Shown here piece after piece: positions 17,958 through 27,548 of a DNA stretch of 64,000 nt. The notes under the pieces were generated by a model. That model was not told the origin of the DNA, ran no database searches, and was given only the letters and a program-made list of their open reading frames with translations. Origin of the DNA: Ignavibacteriota bacterium (GTDB taxonomy: Bacteria; Bacteroidota; Ignavibacteria; Ignavibacteriales; Melioribacteraceae). Within the stretch, counting starts at the first letter, position 1, and each line of letters starts with the position of its first letter. Location: NCBI GenBank assembly GCA_016708125.1, contig JADJGF010000001.1, positions 1,324,001 through 1,388,000 of the forward strand. Reading direction: 5' to 3'. The translations under genes were made by a program, and so were the position numbers.

Positions 17958-20045
17958 ATGAAATGGCTAACAAATATTAAACTTACATCAAAATTAAGTT
18001 TAATAATCTCACTTTTTGCAATTGGTATGATTTCACTTGGAACAGTTTCTTATTTAACATTAGAAAAACTGCGGGTAAATGGTGAAATGTATAACCAGAT
18101 TATACTGGGAAAGGATTTAATTGCTGATATTCTTCCCCCGCCAAATTATATAGTTGAATCTTATCTTAATACTTTTCAAATGCTCGATGAGCCAAATAAA
18201 ACAGAATTGGACAAATTAATTGAAAAGTCTAAATCGTTAAGAGAAGAATATAATACTAGACATAATTTTTGGTTAGAAAATCTCGCTGATGGGGAAATGA
18301 AAGAAAATATGGTTAAAGAATCATATTCACCGGCAGAAGATTTTTTTGATCTCCGTGATAAAAATTTTATTCCATTAGTTTTGAGTGGAAGCTTAGATGC
18401 CGCAAGAATTTTATTAGACACAGAAATGAAGGAAAAATATAATCTTCATAGAATCTTTATTGATAAAGTAGTTAATCAATCTGTAATTAATAATAGTACA
18501 TTAGAAAAAGAAGCAAATGAAATAATAGAAGCAAGAACAATTGGTTTGGTAGCTACTGGTTTAATAACTTTAATTGTAGTGTTCTTTATTGTTTCAATTA
18601 TCTTCAAAAAAATATCAAATCCAATAGCATAAATTGCTTCCGCCGCAAAATCAATTTCGGAAGGTAATGTAAATGTTGTAATTAAACACAAATCCAAAGA
18701 TGAAATTGGTGAATTAGCTCAAGGATTTAATCAATTAATTGCTACTCAAAAAGAAAAGATTTTAGCCGCAAAAGAAATTGCAATGGGAAATTTGAAAAGG
18801 GTTGAACTTGCTTCCGAAAAAGATGAATTATCAATAGCATTTAATCAAGAAGTTGAAACTATTGAAAATCTTTTAAATGAATTAAAGAAATTAGTAAATG
18901 ATGCAAAAAAAGGACAATTAAACAAAAGAGGAGATGCTTCAAAATTTGATGGTGCTTGGAATGAATTAGTGATCGGAATTAATTCAATATTAGATGAAGT
19001 ATTAAAGCCAATTCAAGAAGGATCAAATGTTCTTAAAGTAATGGCAAATGGCGATTTAACTTTTAAAGTTGTTGGTAATTATGAAGGAGATCATCAAATT
19101 ATTAAAAATAGTATTAATTCATTGTCTGATTCATTTAATTCTTTGTTAAACCAACTAACCGAAGCAATACACGCAACGGCAAGTGCAGCAACTCAAATTT
19201 CATCAAGTACTGAAGAAATGGCTGCTGGTGCTGAAGAACAAAGCAGTCAAACTACCGAAGTTGCTACCGCAATGGAAGAAATGGCTGCAACAATTTCTGA
19301 AACAACAAGAAATGTAGTAAAAACTAATGAAGCTGCAAAAGAATCAAAAAGCCTTGCAACAAACGGTCAATCTGTAATTGAAACAACTATTTTAGGAATG
19401 CAGAATATCGAAAAAGTTGTAAAACAAGCGTCAAATATTATTCTTCAATTGGGAAGCAGCAGTGAACAAATTGGACAAATTGTGCAGGTAATAAATGATA
19501 TTGCTGACCAGACAAACTTACTTGCTCTTAATGCTGCTATTGAAGCTGCGCGAGCCGGTGAACATGGAAGAGGTTTTGCTGTTGTTGCTGATGAAGTTAG
19601 AAAGTTAGCTGAAAGAACAACGGTTGCCACAAAGGAAATTGCAGAAATGGTTAATAAAATTCAAACAGATAGTAATAATGCAGTTGATGCTATTAAAATG
19701 GGAAACGATGAAGTTGCAAAAGGAATGAGCGAGGTAGTTAAAGCTGGAGAATCTATGCGGGAGATTGTAAATTCTTCTGATAAAGTTTTGGAAATTTCAT
19801 CTCAAGTTGCTGTTACCAGCGAAGAGCAATCTACAACAGTTGAGCAAATCAGCCGAAGTCTTGAGTCTATTAATTCTGTATCGCAAGAATCTGCAATTGG
19901 TATTCAACAAGTTGCCGGTGCTACAAATGATCTAAATCAATTAACCGAACAATTGCAAAATATGGTTGGTAAATTTAAATTGAGTAATGATAATGTTGAT
20001 TATTATAGTTATAAAAAAAATGTTCGGCAACAAATAGCTGTTTGA
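17958..20045 (+). pseudogene. Methyl-accepting chemotaxis protein interrupted by an in-frame stop
   Basis: A strong GGGGG ribosome-binding site precedes the ATG. Residues 1-224 hold a membrane helix (about 12-32), a periplasmic four-helix-type sensor and a second membrane helix (about 190-212), then ISNPIA and TAA at 18630-18632. The same frame continues without a gap as IASAAKSISEGNVNVVI, DEIGELAQGFNQL and a full signalling tip (DQTNLLALNAAIEAARAGEHGRGFAVVADEVRKLAERT) to 20045. The stop replaces a single codon at the start of the HAMP domain, probably GAA (Glu) to TAA. Sensor and signalling halves are therefore separated; the latter could restart at the ATG at 18783. A sequencing error is possible. 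Confidence 0.85.
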
Positions 20046-20094
20046 GAAAATATTATGATATAAATCTGTAAAATTTTGCCAATTATTTAATTTG

Positions 20095-20137
20095 ATACTT
20101 TTAGTCAATTTAATTTTGTTAAATAGACTAAAAGTAT
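20095..20137 (+). terminator. Long stem-loop after the chemoreceptor gene
   Basis: ATACTTTTAGTC (20095-20106) pairs perfectly with GACTAAAAGTAT (20126-20137). Inside, ATTTAA pairs with TTAAAT across one A-A mismatch, leaving a 5-nt loop (TTTTG). TTTT overlaps the 3' end of the stem. It is likely a terminator, usable in both directions. Confidence 0.65.
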
Positions 20138-20245
20138 TTTACTTGTCTAACAACATCTAAATTTTCAAATCAAAATTATTTTAGTAAATAAAGTTTTTCG
20201 GTATTACTTATCTTTACACATCAAATTTAAAAATTATTTGGAATT

Positions 20246-20692
20246 ATGGAACTTACAAAATCTCTTGTGGAATTTTTTCAATCATCGATTTCTCCGCTTG
20301 TATTAATTTCCGGCGTTGGATTAATTTTACTTTCGTTAACGAATCGTTTGGCAAGAACAATTGATAGATCGCGCGGATTGGTTGCCGAAATTGAAAAAGG
20401 AAATCTCACCGAATTAGAAATTGAAAATAAAAAACTTCAGCTTAGAATTTTAGTTAAGCGAAGTTACATTTTAAAATATTCAATCGGATCAATTTCATTC
20501 AGCATTTTGAGCAGCAGTTTAATTATTCCAATTTTATTAATTATGAATTTATTCCAAGTTAATTTGGAAGCGTTGGGAATTACATTTTTTATTTTGAGTA
20601 TTGCTGGAATTATTTTATCTGCAATATTTTTATTTGCTGATGTAAACTTAACTTTAAAAGCCCTTGAATACGAAATTAAAGATCACATTTAA
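20246..20692 (+). CDS. DUF2721 membrane protein
   Basis: 148 residues. The pattern ISPLVLISGVGLILLSLTNRLARTIDRSR, then a charged segment, then LQLRILVKRSYILKYSIGSISFS is characteristic of DUF2721 proteins. There are three hydrophobic segments (about 14-32, 77-100 and 107-130). The function of the family is unknown. A YciI-like gene follows after 12 bp, with its own AAGGAATTAAG ribosome-binding region. Confidence 0.8.
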   Translation: MELTKSLVEFFQSSISPLVLISGVGLILLSLTNRLARTIDRSRGLVAEIEKGNLTELEIENKKLQLRILVKRSYILKYSIGSISFSILSSSLIIPILLIMNLFQVNLEALGITFFILSIAGIILSAIFLFADVNLTLKALEYEIKDHI

Positions 20693-20704
20693 AAAGGAAT
20701 TAAG

Positions 20705-20995
20705 ATGCAGTTTGTAGTTTTTGCTCATGATTATAAAGACGAGAAAGCGTTAGAAAGAAGATTGGCGGTTCGAGAAGAACATTTAAAATTTGCAGCACAA
20801 ATGTTTGAAAACGGGACTTGGCTTTTTGCTTCTGCTTTGCTTGATGAAAATGGAAATATGAACGGTTCTGTTATTTTTTGTGATTATGAAAATGAAGAAG
20901 TTTTAAGAAAAAATTGGCTTGATAAAGAAGTTTATGTAACCGGAAAAGTTTGGGATGAAATTACAATTAGAAAGGCAAAGGTTGCAAAACATTAA
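20705..20995 (+). CDS. YciI-family protein
   Basis: 96-residue ferredoxin-like (dimeric alpha-beta barrel) protein. The pattern VFAHDYKDEKALERRLAVREEHLKFAAQM, with the conserved Asp and His, fits YciI. The family is related to YCII/EthD and has unclear catalytic activity, with a His-Asp dyad in the proposed active site. It lies downstream of the DUF2721 gene in a probable two-gene operon and is followed by a perfect 9-bp hairpin. Confidence 0.85.
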   Translation: MQFVVFAHDYKDEKALERRLAVREEHLKFAAQMFENGTWLFASALLDENGNMNGSVIFCDYENEEVLRKNWLDKEVYVTGKVWDEITIRKAKVAKH

Positions 20996-21002
20996 TAATT
21001 GG

Positions 21003-21023
21003 ATTTCATTTTTTAAATGAAAT
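21003..21023 (+). terminator. Perfect 9-bp hairpin after the YciI gene
   Basis: ATTTCATTT (21003-21011) pairs with AAATGAAAT (21015-21023) around a TTT loop. The stem is AT-rich and has no clean U-tract, so terminator strength is doubtful. Confidence 0.45.
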
Positions 21024-21111
21024 AATATTTAATCAAAAGATAACACGTCGTTTAGTTATTTTTCATATATTTATTATAATTTTTTAATTTATTACGAAAG
21101 GAGCTGTACAA

Positions 21112-21531
21112 ATGGGCAAACATTATGCGAAAGCAAAATGGGAAGGAACATTAAAAGATGGTTACGGAAAAATGAATTTTACCGGATACGATGGACCTTT
21201 TAATTTTAGATCAAGATTTGAAGACGGTCCCGAAACAAGTCCGGAAGAATTAGTTGGCGCAGCAAATGCCGGATGTTTTTCTATGTTTTTATCGGCGTTA
21301 ATTTCTAAAAAAGGAATAACACCAACCAGCATTGAAACAAAAGCAACGGTTGAGTTGGGACAAGATAACGGTCCAAAAATTACTTCAATTATTTTAGATT
21401 CTGAAGCAGTTGTTCCCGGTTTGAGTGAAGAAGATTTTAATCAATTGGCAAAAGAAGCAAAAGCTAATTGTCCTATTTCCAGATTATTTGCGGGAACTGA
21501 AATTATTCTAAACGCAAAATTAATCTCTTAA
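21112..21531 (+). CDS. OsmC-type organic hydroperoxide reductase
   Basis: 139 residues. OsmC proteins are thiol peroxidases that reduce organic hydroperoxides using two redox cysteines; here these are Cys55 (GAANAGCFSMFLSAL) and Cys120 (AKANCPISRLF), both in canonical context. Cytoplasmic, no signal peptide. AAAGGAG lies 8 nt before the ATG. The length matches OsmC rather than the longer YhfA group. It converges on the T9SS protein downstream across a long palindrome. Confidence 0.93.
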   Translation: MGKHYAKAKWEGTLKDGYGKMNFTGYDGPFNFRSRFEDGPETSPEELVGAANAGCFSMFLSALISKKGITPTSIETKATVELGQDNGPKITSIILDSEAVVPGLSEEDFNQLAKEAKANCPISRLFAGTEIILNAKLIS

Positions 21532-21539
21532 ATATTTTT

Positions 21540-21580
21540 GTAGAGACGTAAAATCCGTTAGCTAACGGATACGTCTCTAC
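21540..21580. repeat. 41-bp near-perfect palindrome between convergent genes
   Basis: Outer arms GTAGAGACGTA (21540-21550) and TACGTCTCTAC (21570-21580) enclose the perfect 18-bp palindrome ATCCGTTAGCTAACGGAT (21553-21570), which shares one base with the right arm. GTAGAGACG-type palindromes resemble dispersed REP-like elements. A related core, ATCCGTTAACTAACGAAT, occurs at 59090-59107 in this window. Located 9 bp after the OsmC stop and 16 bp from the T9SS gene stop, it may also serve as a bidirectional terminator (T-rich on the right side). Confidence 0.8.
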
Positions 21581-21595
21581 TTTTATATAAATTTT

Positions 21596-23776
21596 CTATT
21601 CAACAAGCTGTAATTTTACAATTTGAGTTTTATTCATACCGTGAAGAACTGCAATATATAATCCCGATGCTACTTTTTGATTGTCATCCGAAACACCATT
21701 CCAATGTAAATAATGTACTCCACTTGATAATGACGAAAGATCAATTTCTTTAACTTTTTGACCTAAAATATTATAAATAATTAAAGTATAATTATCTGAT
21801 TCCGGAATTGTAACTTTTAAAGTTACCGTACTATTAAAAGGATTTGGATAAGCTGAAAGTTCTAAGGCATAAATGTTATTAATATTATCAGTAATATCGG
21901 TTACGTCGCCATCGTCTTCTTTGTATTCTTCATCTTCAGACTCATTATTTTCATTATTTGTATTATTTATTAAACTTTCATCTATTACAATAAATCCAGT
22001 GTATGGAGTAAGAATATTATGTTCAACGCTCATATCTATAATACTGTTGATTGTAAGCGGATCATATGAAAAATTAAGTAATTCATTAATATTCTCGCCA
22101 AACCACGAAGTAACAATTTTTTCATTACCAATTGTTAGATCACTTTCGCTAAGTACGAATGTTGTATCAATACTTTCCATTTGTTTTTTGCCAATTATTT
22201 TTACTTGAATTGGAAAATCACCAGTAAATTTACCTACCTGCATAATTGGAAAATTAAGTGGATAATATCCTTCGTTTTCATTCATTAAGTGTTTACTGTA
22301 AGAATAACCATTTTGAAATGTCATTTGTACTTCAACACTTTCAAAGTGACTAATTTTTTCATAAAAGAATGCATTTAAAATTGTTTTGATATCGTGATAA
22401 CGCAAATAATACAAATTACCGGCTGTTTCATTACTCATTTTTCCGTAGAAAGATTGCAATTGAGTTTCGTAATAACCGTTTCCCGTATTATAATTATAGT
22501 TGTAAACCAATGAATTTACATTATCCAAATCAACAAAATGCAACTTTGATTGATTTTTAAACATTGCTAAAATTTCACCAGCTAAAGCTTCTTTATCATT
22601 AACTCCTAAATTTATTTCATCAGTGTTTGAGAAAACTACAACTTCGGGATTTCCAGATGATTTGTTTATAAACTCCGCAGCCTTACTCATTAACGGCTGA
22701 AAATAACTGTATGTCGGAAACGACCTTTTCATCACTTTGGCAAAAAGCGTATCCAGATTTGCTTCCGAGCAGCTCGTCCAATTATCGGATGCAATTTCAA
22801 TATCATCATACGCAATCATTATATTTATCGAATCATTTTCATCCATTGATTGAGAAATGGTTTCTTTTAAATAGGTTAAAAGATATTCTCCATCAAAATT
22901 TTTTGTATTATAAATATTTAGATCAACACAAACTAAAATTTTTCTGTTTTCTTTTATTTTGGGAGTTTGCGGCGGATAAACAGCTAAGTGATAATAATTT
23001 TCATTATTGTGTTGATACGAACTTAGATAAATATTGTCTTCTATTGGTGATGGAATAACAAATTCAATAAATTGATCATACTTTACCGGAATTTTTAAAT
23101 TCCATGTTGAATCCAATACCGAATGAGTTTTACTTAAAATATCCGCACCAACTACTTTTGGTTCTAAGGGATTAGAATTATAATTATAGATAATGTCTAT
23201 ATCTTTAACATTTTTAGTTGTTTTCTTTGCTATAATTTCCGTTGTTGGAAGCCAAGCTCTTAAAGAATTTGCCGAAGGTCTTCCCGGAACCAAATACTGA
23301 ATTTTAAATTTCCTTTTTTCATCTTTCTTAATTGGAAATATTTTGAGTTCATAATTTACTTTTCCGTCTCTTGTTGCTTCGGATTGTGTCAATAATCCGG
23401 GATGTCTAAAAGGCGTGCTTACATCACTAAACATTAATTCCGCTGTCCATTTATCCATTACTGTTGCTGAAACTGTTGAGTCTTCTGTAATCCAGAGTTT
23501 GTAGTCTGTCATAATTGCATATTCCGGAAGTGAAAACTTCCATAGAAATTCCAGTTCATTATAATTTTTGAAAAACCAACTGTCAAATCCATAAGAGACT
23601 GTCATATAAATATTTAACTCAATAAAATTACCGCGCGGAACAACTTTTATTGTTGCATCATGAATGTTGACATTATAGTCTTTAACATTCGGATAATTAG
23701 CTTCATAAACAGAATATTCACTTGCTATCGTAACGGAAAACCAAAACAGAATATATATTAAAATTAACTTTTTCAT
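21596..23776 (-). CDS. Secreted VIT-like surface protein with T9SS sorting domain
   Basis: 726 residues from the ATG at 23776 (GAGGAAAAA upstream; an in-frame TTG at 23788 lies in the ribosome-binding site and is rejected). Signal peptide about 1-18. The N-terminal third resembles a VIT (vault/inter-alpha-trypsin) domain: LEFLWKFSLPEYAIMTDYKLW followed by MDKWTAELMFSDV. A von-Willebrand-A-like region follows (KILVCVDLNIYN). NILTPYTGFIV near 590 matches the segment found after the vWA part of VIT proteins. An acidic linker leads to the type A sorting domain (about 640-726, LSAYPNPFNSTVTL to QIVKLQLVE). Predicted cell-surface protein; ligand unknown. Paralogue of the next gene upstream. Confidence 0.8.
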   Translation of the reverse strand: MKKLILIYILFWFSVTIASEYSVYEANYPNVKDYNVNIHDATIKVVPRGNFIELNIYMTVSYGFDSWFFKNYNELEFLWKFSLPEYAIMTDYKLWITEDSTVSATVMDKWTAELMFSDVSTPFRHPGLLTQSEATRDGKVNYELKIFPIKKDEKRKFKIQYLVPGRPSANSLRAWLPTTEIIAKKTTKNVKDIDIIYNYNSNPLEPKVVGADILSKTHSVLDSTWNLKIPVKYDQFIEFVIPSPIEDNIYLSSYQHNNENYYHLAVYPPQTPKIKENRKILVCVDLNIYNTKNFDGEYLLTYLKETISQSMDENDSINIMIAYDDIEIASDNWTSCSEANLDTLFAKVMKRSFPTYSYFQPLMSKAAEFINKSSGNPEVVVFSNTDEINLGVNDKEALAGEILAMFKNQSKLHFVDLDNVNSLVYNYNYNTGNGYYETQLQSFYGKMSNETAGNLYYLRYHDIKTILNAFFYEKISHFESVEVQMTFQNGYSYSKHLMNENEGYYPLNFPIMQVGKFTGDFPIQVKIIGKKQMESIDTTFVLSESDLTIGNEKIVTSWFGENINELLNFSYDPLTINSIIDMSVEHNILTPYTGFIVIDESLINNTNNENNESEDEEYKEDDGDVTDITDNINNIYALELSAYPNPFNSTVTLKVTIPESDNYTLIIYNILGQKVKEIDLSSLSSGVHYLHWNGVSDDNQKVASGLYIAVLHGMNKTQIVKLQLVE

Positions 23777-23795
23777 TTTTTTCCTCAAAATTTAA

Positions 23796-26027
23796 TTAAC
23801 GAATTAAAAGAAGTTTCATTGTTTGAATATGTTGATTGGATACATATCTAACTAAATATGTGCCCGAACTAACATCTTCTCCATATTCGTTTTTACCATT
23901 CCATACAATTTGTTTAACGGTGCTTACATTATTATTGAATTCATATGATTTTACTTTTTGTCCCAAAATGTTAAATATCTCAACCGTAAAATTTTTATCG
24001 GCTTGGTTAGACATTTCAATATTTATTGTTGTTGTTGGATTAAATGGATTTGGATAAGCTGATAATGAATATGAATTCGGAACTTCTGGAATTTCTTCAA
24101 CCGATGTAGAAATAGAATCCGGCACTGTAAGAGTATCATCAAGAGTTAATGCTTTGAATCCTATATAATTATTTACTCCCGGAAGTAAAAATCCGCTGTA
24201 AGGAGTTATAATATTATTTTCAACCGCAAGTTTTTCAATATATTTAATAGTTTCATAAGTCTGCGGCTGCTCAAGAAGATTTTCTCTTATATAATGCGAA
24301 TACCAATAAGTTTTTGCAAAATGATCAAATTCATTTTTAATTTCCGTTTCTTCAACTTTAAAACTTTTACGATAAAGTTCTTCTCCAAAATATCCGTTAT
24401 ATAAAATATCAAAAGGAATGTCGCCATCGTACAATCCAATTTGAAAATATCGAGACATCATATTAAAACTTTTTCTTCCGTTATTTAAATCAACTCTGGA
24501 ATAACTAAATCCGTTTTGCGGAATTGGATCAATTTCTACAACTCCAATAACCGGCGCAAAGACATCAAAACCAACATCTGCCCAATCATAATCTTGATAA
24601 TCCCAAATAAGTTTGTATGTTCCTTCTGTTAAACGAAATAAATTTTCATAAAGATATTGATTACCTCTATAGTCTTTATTGTTGATATAGTTTCCATTAT
24701 AACCATTCGCAACATCCATAATTCTAAATATTATATCATTATTTGCGGAAAATAATGTTTGATCAACTATTTCCATTGCTTCGGAAGCAGTTTCAGCATG
24801 AGTTGCATCATCTGAAATTAACCAAATTTCTCCGGCTTTATCAATCTGGTTAAATTTATTTACAGCCGCTCTTAACATAAATGGAAGCGTATTTAATTTT
24901 GGATCATACGATTTAACTTCATTAATTTTCTGCTCAATCAATTCATTTGTTTTCATTTGGAAATTATCACCAAGCCATTTGGGATTAAAATCGCTAACAA
25001 TAAAAAGTACTGAATCTTTCTCCGTTAACCCAAATTGTATTGGGTATTTAAGATTATCAAGAACTGAATTATAATTCCCATTAGCGAGATCAATTGCAAT
25101 AATTACATTTCTTGAAGATCTGTCATCATTTGTTATTTGCGGCAAGATAGAAGTCTGATAAAATTTATTTTTGCCGTCATCAAAAGTTTTTAAATATTCC
25201 CCATTTATAATTTCCATGGGAACACGAAGCAAAGCATTTTCATTCCATTGGTAATAATCTAAATTGGGACCAACTTGCCACTGCCAATAATCACCGGATT
25301 TTTGCCAATTTGCATCAATATTAATTATATTTTTTGGTTTTTCATTGGGATTGTTTTTATCAATTATTTTAAATACTGCGGGCTTATCATTATTAGTAAA
25401 AATATAATTTACGTTGTTCCAACTTTGATATGGTTGATAAAAATTTCTTGTTAAAATATTAAATCTCCTTACATCCCAAAACATTTCACAAGGAGTTAAA
25501 AATTTAATCTGTATTTTTTTGTACTGCTTACTATCAACAGGGGTAATTTTCAATTCTAAAAAATTATCTAATGTTCCATTATAATTTCTGTTTCGATATT
25601 CCCTCATTAATAACTGTTGTTTGGATGTATTTTGCTCGTCATAATTTTCTTCAGCTGTGGATAAATCAATCATTTGAGCTGAAGTAAATTCGTTCTTTGA
25701 ATCATCCCACATTTTACAATCAGTTATTACGGATTTTTCCGGTAAACTAAAATTCCAGATAAATTCATAATTACCAGCCGGCGGATAAACTTTTGTATTA
25801 TTCCAATATTCAAGATAATTACCCAATCTGACTTTCATTGTTAAAGTTGTTTCATAAAATAATCCATCAACAACAACGGTGGTTTCAAATTCATTAAATT
25901 CCAAAATGTTCCAATAATTATAGCCGTTTGGCTGCCTTGCTTGAAAATTTACATAATTATACGCTTGAGAATTTTGGAGCGCGAGACTAAAAAATATCAA
26001 ACTTAAATAGAGAATCATTCTTTTCAT
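23796..26027 (-). CDS. Secreted VIT-like surface protein with T9SS sorting domain, paralogue
   Basis: 743 residues with a perfect GGAGGA ribosome-binding site and a signal peptide (about 1-22, ending SQA). Same plan as the downstream gene: a VIT-like region (YEFIWNFSLPEKSVITDCKMW), a vWA-like region (NVIIAIDLANGNYNSVL), NIITPYSGFLL near residue 625, then the sorting domain (SAYPNPFNPTTTINIEM to IQTMKLLLIR). The shared landmarks in the same order indicate an old tandem duplication with strong divergence. The 19-bp gap suggests one transcript. Known: the sorting domain directs export and anchoring by T9SS. Inferred: an adhesive or complex-forming pair. Confidence 0.8.
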   Translation of the reverse strand: MKRMILYLSLIFFSLALQNSQAYNYVNFQARQPNGYNYWNILEFNEFETTVVVDGLFYETTLTMKVRLGNYLEYWNNTKVYPPAGNYEFIWNFSLPEKSVITDCKMWDDSKNEFTSAQMIDLSTAEENYDEQNTSKQQLLMREYRNRNYNGTLDNFLELKITPVDSKQYKKIQIKFLTPCEMFWDVRRFNILTRNFYQPYQSWNNVNYIFTNNDKPAVFKIIDKNNPNEKPKNIINIDANWQKSGDYWQWQVGPNLDYYQWNENALLRVPMEIINGEYLKTFDDGKNKFYQTSILPQITNDDRSSRNVIIAIDLANGNYNSVLDNLKYPIQFGLTEKDSVLFIVSDFNPKWLGDNFQMKTNELIEQKINEVKSYDPKLNTLPFMLRAAVNKFNQIDKAGEIWLISDDATHAETASEAMEIVDQTLFSANNDIIFRIMDVANGYNGNYINNKDYRGNQYLYENLFRLTEGTYKLIWDYQDYDWADVGFDVFAPVIGVVEIDPIPQNGFSYSRVDLNNGRKSFNMMSRYFQIGLYDGDIPFDILYNGYFGEELYRKSFKVEETEIKNEFDHFAKTYWYSHYIRENLLEQPQTYETIKYIEKLAVENNIITPYSGFLLPGVNNYIGFKALTLDDTLTVPDSISTSVEEIPEVPNSYSLSAYPNPFNPTTTINIEMSNQADKNFTVEIFNILGQKVKSYEFNNNVSTVKQIVWNGKNEYGEDVSSGTYLVRYVSNQHIQTMKLLLIR

Positions 26028-26150
26028 TTTTCCTCCACGGGAATAAATAAATTTATTTTAATTATCATACAATCGATATGCCACATATTTAATTTATTAT
26101 ATGTAAAAAAAACAGAATAATTAATTTAATCAAACTAATTTATGCGAATT

Positions 26151-26170
26151 ATATTCGTTTAAACGAATAT
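26151..26170. promoter_or_regulatory. Perfect 20-bp palindrome upstream of the acyltransferase gene
   Basis: ATATTCGTTTAAACGAATAT equals its own reverse complement. It ends 41 bp before the acyltransferase ATG, in the divergent region shared with the T9SS gene pair, a natural position for an operator. No regulator is encoded immediately next to it. Confidence 0.5.
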
Positions 26171-26211
26171 TTTTCATAGTAATTTTATTATAATCATCTG
26201 GAAAATTAAGT

Positions 26212-27372
26212 ATGAATAATCATTCAAAAACCTCCGAAAGAAAATACTATTTAGATTGGCTCCGTGTAATTGCATTCTACATTTTGATTTTTTATCACGT
26301 GGGAATGATTTTCGTACCGTGGGATTTTCACATAAAAAATAATCCAACTCTGGAATGGTTTGAAACTTGGATGGCGTTTTTCAATCAATGGCGATTACCA
26401 TTATTATTTACTATTTCCGGAATGGTGATTTTTTATTCAATGGGAAAAAGAACCGCAAAAGGAATTTTAATTGAGCGATCAAAAAGATTATTAATACCTT
26501 TAATATTCGGAATGTTGGTAATTGTTCCACCGCAAATTTATTATGAAAGAATTTCGAACGAAATTCAATTTGCAAATTATTTTGAATTCTGGAAAACCGT
26601 TTACGATTTTATTCCTTATCCAAAAGGCGGAAGTTTAAGCTGGCATCACTTATGGTATGTACTTTATATTTTTGTTTATTCAGTAATTGCACTTCCAATA
26701 TTTTTATTTTTAAGAAGTGAAAAATCAAATCGACTAAAAGAAAAAGTAAATGTTTTTTTCACAAAACATCCAAACACAATTTATTTATTAACTATTCCAC
26801 TTTTAACATTTTATTATTCATTAGCTGGAATTTTTCCTACAACACATGGATTTTTTGATGATTGGTATAATCACAGCATTTCGTTCACTCTTTTTATCTT
26901 TGGCTTTTTTATTTCTTCTTTTTCAGGTTTGTGGGAAGTAATTATTGCGAATAGAAAAAAATCTCTAATTATTTCTATTATCACAATTTTATTTTTATTG
27001 ATTTTTGTCTGGGGTCCAACTTTTGAAATAATGAACGAAGATACAATTTTCTTTGAAATTTTATATGGTTTACTAAAATGGATTCTAATTCCCTCTTGGA
27101 TTTTTACATTACTTGGTTACGGAAAATTTTTATTGAACAAACCAAGTAAAATTTTAACATATGCAAACGAATCTGTTTATCCGCTTTATATTTTGCATCA
27201 AACAATTATGATTATCTTCTGTTATTATATTATTAATTTGGATTGGAATATTGCCGTAAAATTTACAACAATATTATTAATTACTTTTGTCGGAAGTTTT
27301 CTTTTTTTCGAATTGTTTATAAGAAGATTTAATTTGATGCGATTGTTGTTTGGTATGAAATCAAAAACGTAA
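26212..27372 (+). CDS. Acyltransferase-3-family membrane protein (OpgC-like)
   Basis: 386 residues with about ten hydrophobic segments. The opening RKYYLDWLRVIAFYILIFYHVGM (RxxxLDxLR, conserved His in the first helix) and RLPLLFTISGMVIFY are hallmarks of the acyltransferase-3 superfamily, which transfers acyl groups onto exported sugars or glucans in the inner membrane. The ESVYPLYILHQTIMI segment near the C-terminus fits the same family. The substrate cannot be inferred; no glycan cluster surrounds it. Confidence 0.88.
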   Translation: MNNHSKTSERKYYLDWLRVIAFYILIFYHVGMIFVPWDFHIKNNPTLEWFETWMAFFNQWRLPLLFTISGMVIFYSMGKRTAKGILIERSKRLLIPLIFGMLVIVPPQIYYERISNEIQFANYFEFWKTVYDFIPYPKGGSLSWHHLWYVLYIFVYSVIALPIFLFLRSEKSNRLKEKVNVFFTKHPNTIYLLTIPLLTFYYSLAGIFPTTHGFFDDWYNHSISFTLFIFGFFISSFSGLWEVIIANRKKSLIISIITILFLLIFVWGPTFEIMNEDTIFFEILYGLLKWILIPSWIFTLLGYGKFLLNKPSKILTYANESVYPLYILHQTIMIIFCYYIINLDWNIAVKFTTILLITFVGSFLFFELFIRRFNLMRLLFGMKSKT

Positions 27373-27548
27373 AATTATTTTTTGGGGAAAATTCGTTTAA
27401 TTTGTTCAAATTATTTTCAATTTTGCACTTTGAGTATTTTTAATTATCTTAAAATCACACTTGCAAGAAATAATATTTTACTAAATATATAAATTCCTAT
27501 CCGGTCATAATTCTATAATTAAATTTCTTAATCAACTTAAGAGTTATT

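Noticed and set aside
23777..23788. Upstream TTG start for the T9SS protein gene
   Set aside because: It lies inside the GAGGAAAAA ribosome-binding site that serves the ATG at 23776; the same reasoning rejects the TTG starts before 57180 and 10810 and the GTG at 35702.
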